The notes beneath the pieces are model-generated. The model was given only the letters and a program-made list of their open reading frames with translations, ran no database searches and was not told where the DNA came from. Shown piece after piece: positions 63,217-64,000 of a DNA stretch of 64,000 nucleotides. Every line of letters begins with the position of its first letter. Within the stretch, counting starts at the first letter, position 1. The position numbers were made by a program, and so were the translations under genes. The DNA lies in the NCBI RefSeq assembly GCF_007833215.1, contig NZ_CP042239.1:62001-126000 (forward strand). Reading direction: 5' to 3'. The stretch comes from Sphingomonas suaedae (GTDB lineage Bacteria > Pseudomonadota > Alphaproteobacteria > Sphingomonadales > Sphingomonadaceae).

Positions 63217-63326
63217 AGCCCCTCCCCTTCAGGGGAGGGGTTGGGGTGGGGCCTATCCTCTGGGCGTGTCGGCTCGGTGAGACCCCGAGGCCCCACCCCC
63301 AACCCCTCCCCTGAAGGGGAGGGGCT
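63217..63326. repeat. inverted repeat element before katG
   Basis: Arms at 63217-63253 and 63289-63326 are inverted copies differing by one G; each also holds an inner hairpin CCCCTCCCCTTCAGGGGAGGGG-like. The stem-loop is about 110 bases and lies ten bases after the Rho-N-like gene. REP/MITE-like; it may also act as a terminator. Confidence 0.85.
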
Positions 63327-63359
63327 TTATCCACCCCAATCCCCACCCTGTTCGTAACA

Positions 63360-63388
63360 ATCGATGACACATCGATGACTTGATCGAT
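63360..63388. promoter_or_regulatory. three ATCGAT sites upstream of katG
   Basis: ATCGAT at 63360, 63371 and 63383, spaced 11 and 12 bases, about one helical turn apart, 99-127 bases before the katG start. They could be a regulator-binding array; no known consensus fits clearly. Confidence 0.35.
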
Positions 63389-63468
63389 TTCCTCACTCGC
63401 ACTGACCTGTTTATCTCGTTTCAGCGCGCTGCACGGCTCCGATAGCTTCTGCACCACACCAACGATGA

Positions 63469-64000
<532 letters not shown>

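Overview
The window looks like chromosomal DNA of a sphingomonad alphaproteobacterium (Sphingomonas or a close relative). It is GC-rich, has a TonB-dependent receptor of the Caulobacter/Sphingomonas type rather than a SusC/SusD pair, and carries the non-phosphorylative L-rhamnose pathway known from Sphingomonas. About 52 kb is a pectin-utilisation locus. The last 12 kb is ordinary chromosome. I see no insertion sequence, phage, CRISPR array or plasmid function.

Region 1 (1-5.9 kb, minus strand): a secreted DUF5060-type glycosidase cut by the window edge, an MFS transporter, an FGGY kinase and a two-subunit transketolase. Region 2 (5.9-18 kb, plus strand): a DeoR regulator, a TIM-barrel sugar isomerase, an L-lactate dehydrogenase-type flavoprotein, L-rhamnose dehydrogenase, a GH140-like apiosidase, L-rhamnonate dehydratase, diketo-deoxyrhamnonate hydrolase, a keto-deoxyrhamnonate dehydrogenase, a lactonase and a GH78 rhamnosidase. 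Isomerase, kinase and split transketolase match the known non-oxidative D-apiose pathway. Apiose bearing L-rhamnose is a signature of rhamnogalacturonan II (RG-II), so the two pathways fit one substrate.

Region 3 (18-24.6 kb): TonB-dependent receptor, sugar transporter, an enolase-superfamily enzyme, a GntR/FCD regulator and a rhamnose-type mutarotase. Region 4 (24.7-31.5 kb): an unusual seven-gene operon with a DUF4432 mutarotase, an SDR, a class III CoA-transferase, a solute-binding-fold protein without a signal peptide, a crotonase, a D-2-hydroxyacid dehydrogenase and a D-glycerate kinase. I know no described pathway with this content; it is the best candidate here for something new. Region 5 (31.5-42.6 kb): two closely related GH28 enzymes, a GH2 enzyme, a GH141-like beta-helix protein, an SDR, an L-fucose/L-galactose-type aldo-keto reductase and an aldehyde dehydrogenase. 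Region 6 (42.6-52.1 kb): a D-galacturonate module with an enolase-superfamily enzyme, a second GntR/FCD regulator, an ExuT-like transporter, an RraA-like protein, a split altronate dehydratase, an SDR, UxaC and a third GH28.

Two different short DNA motifs recur in the promoter regions of regions 2-5 (core close to ACGTATKATGA) and region 6 (core CYTGTNNKACARG). Each probably belongs to the GntR/FCD regulator inside its own set, giving two regulons plus the DeoR-controlled apiose genes. Region 7 (52-64 kb) holds tRNA-Asn, nadK, moaA, a GGDEF-EAL protein with a broken GGDEF motif, a small conserved protein, an alpha/beta hydrolase, a hybrid histidine kinase, an SDR, purF, a Rho-N-like small protein and the start of katG. 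Three families of palindromic repeats lie between genes.
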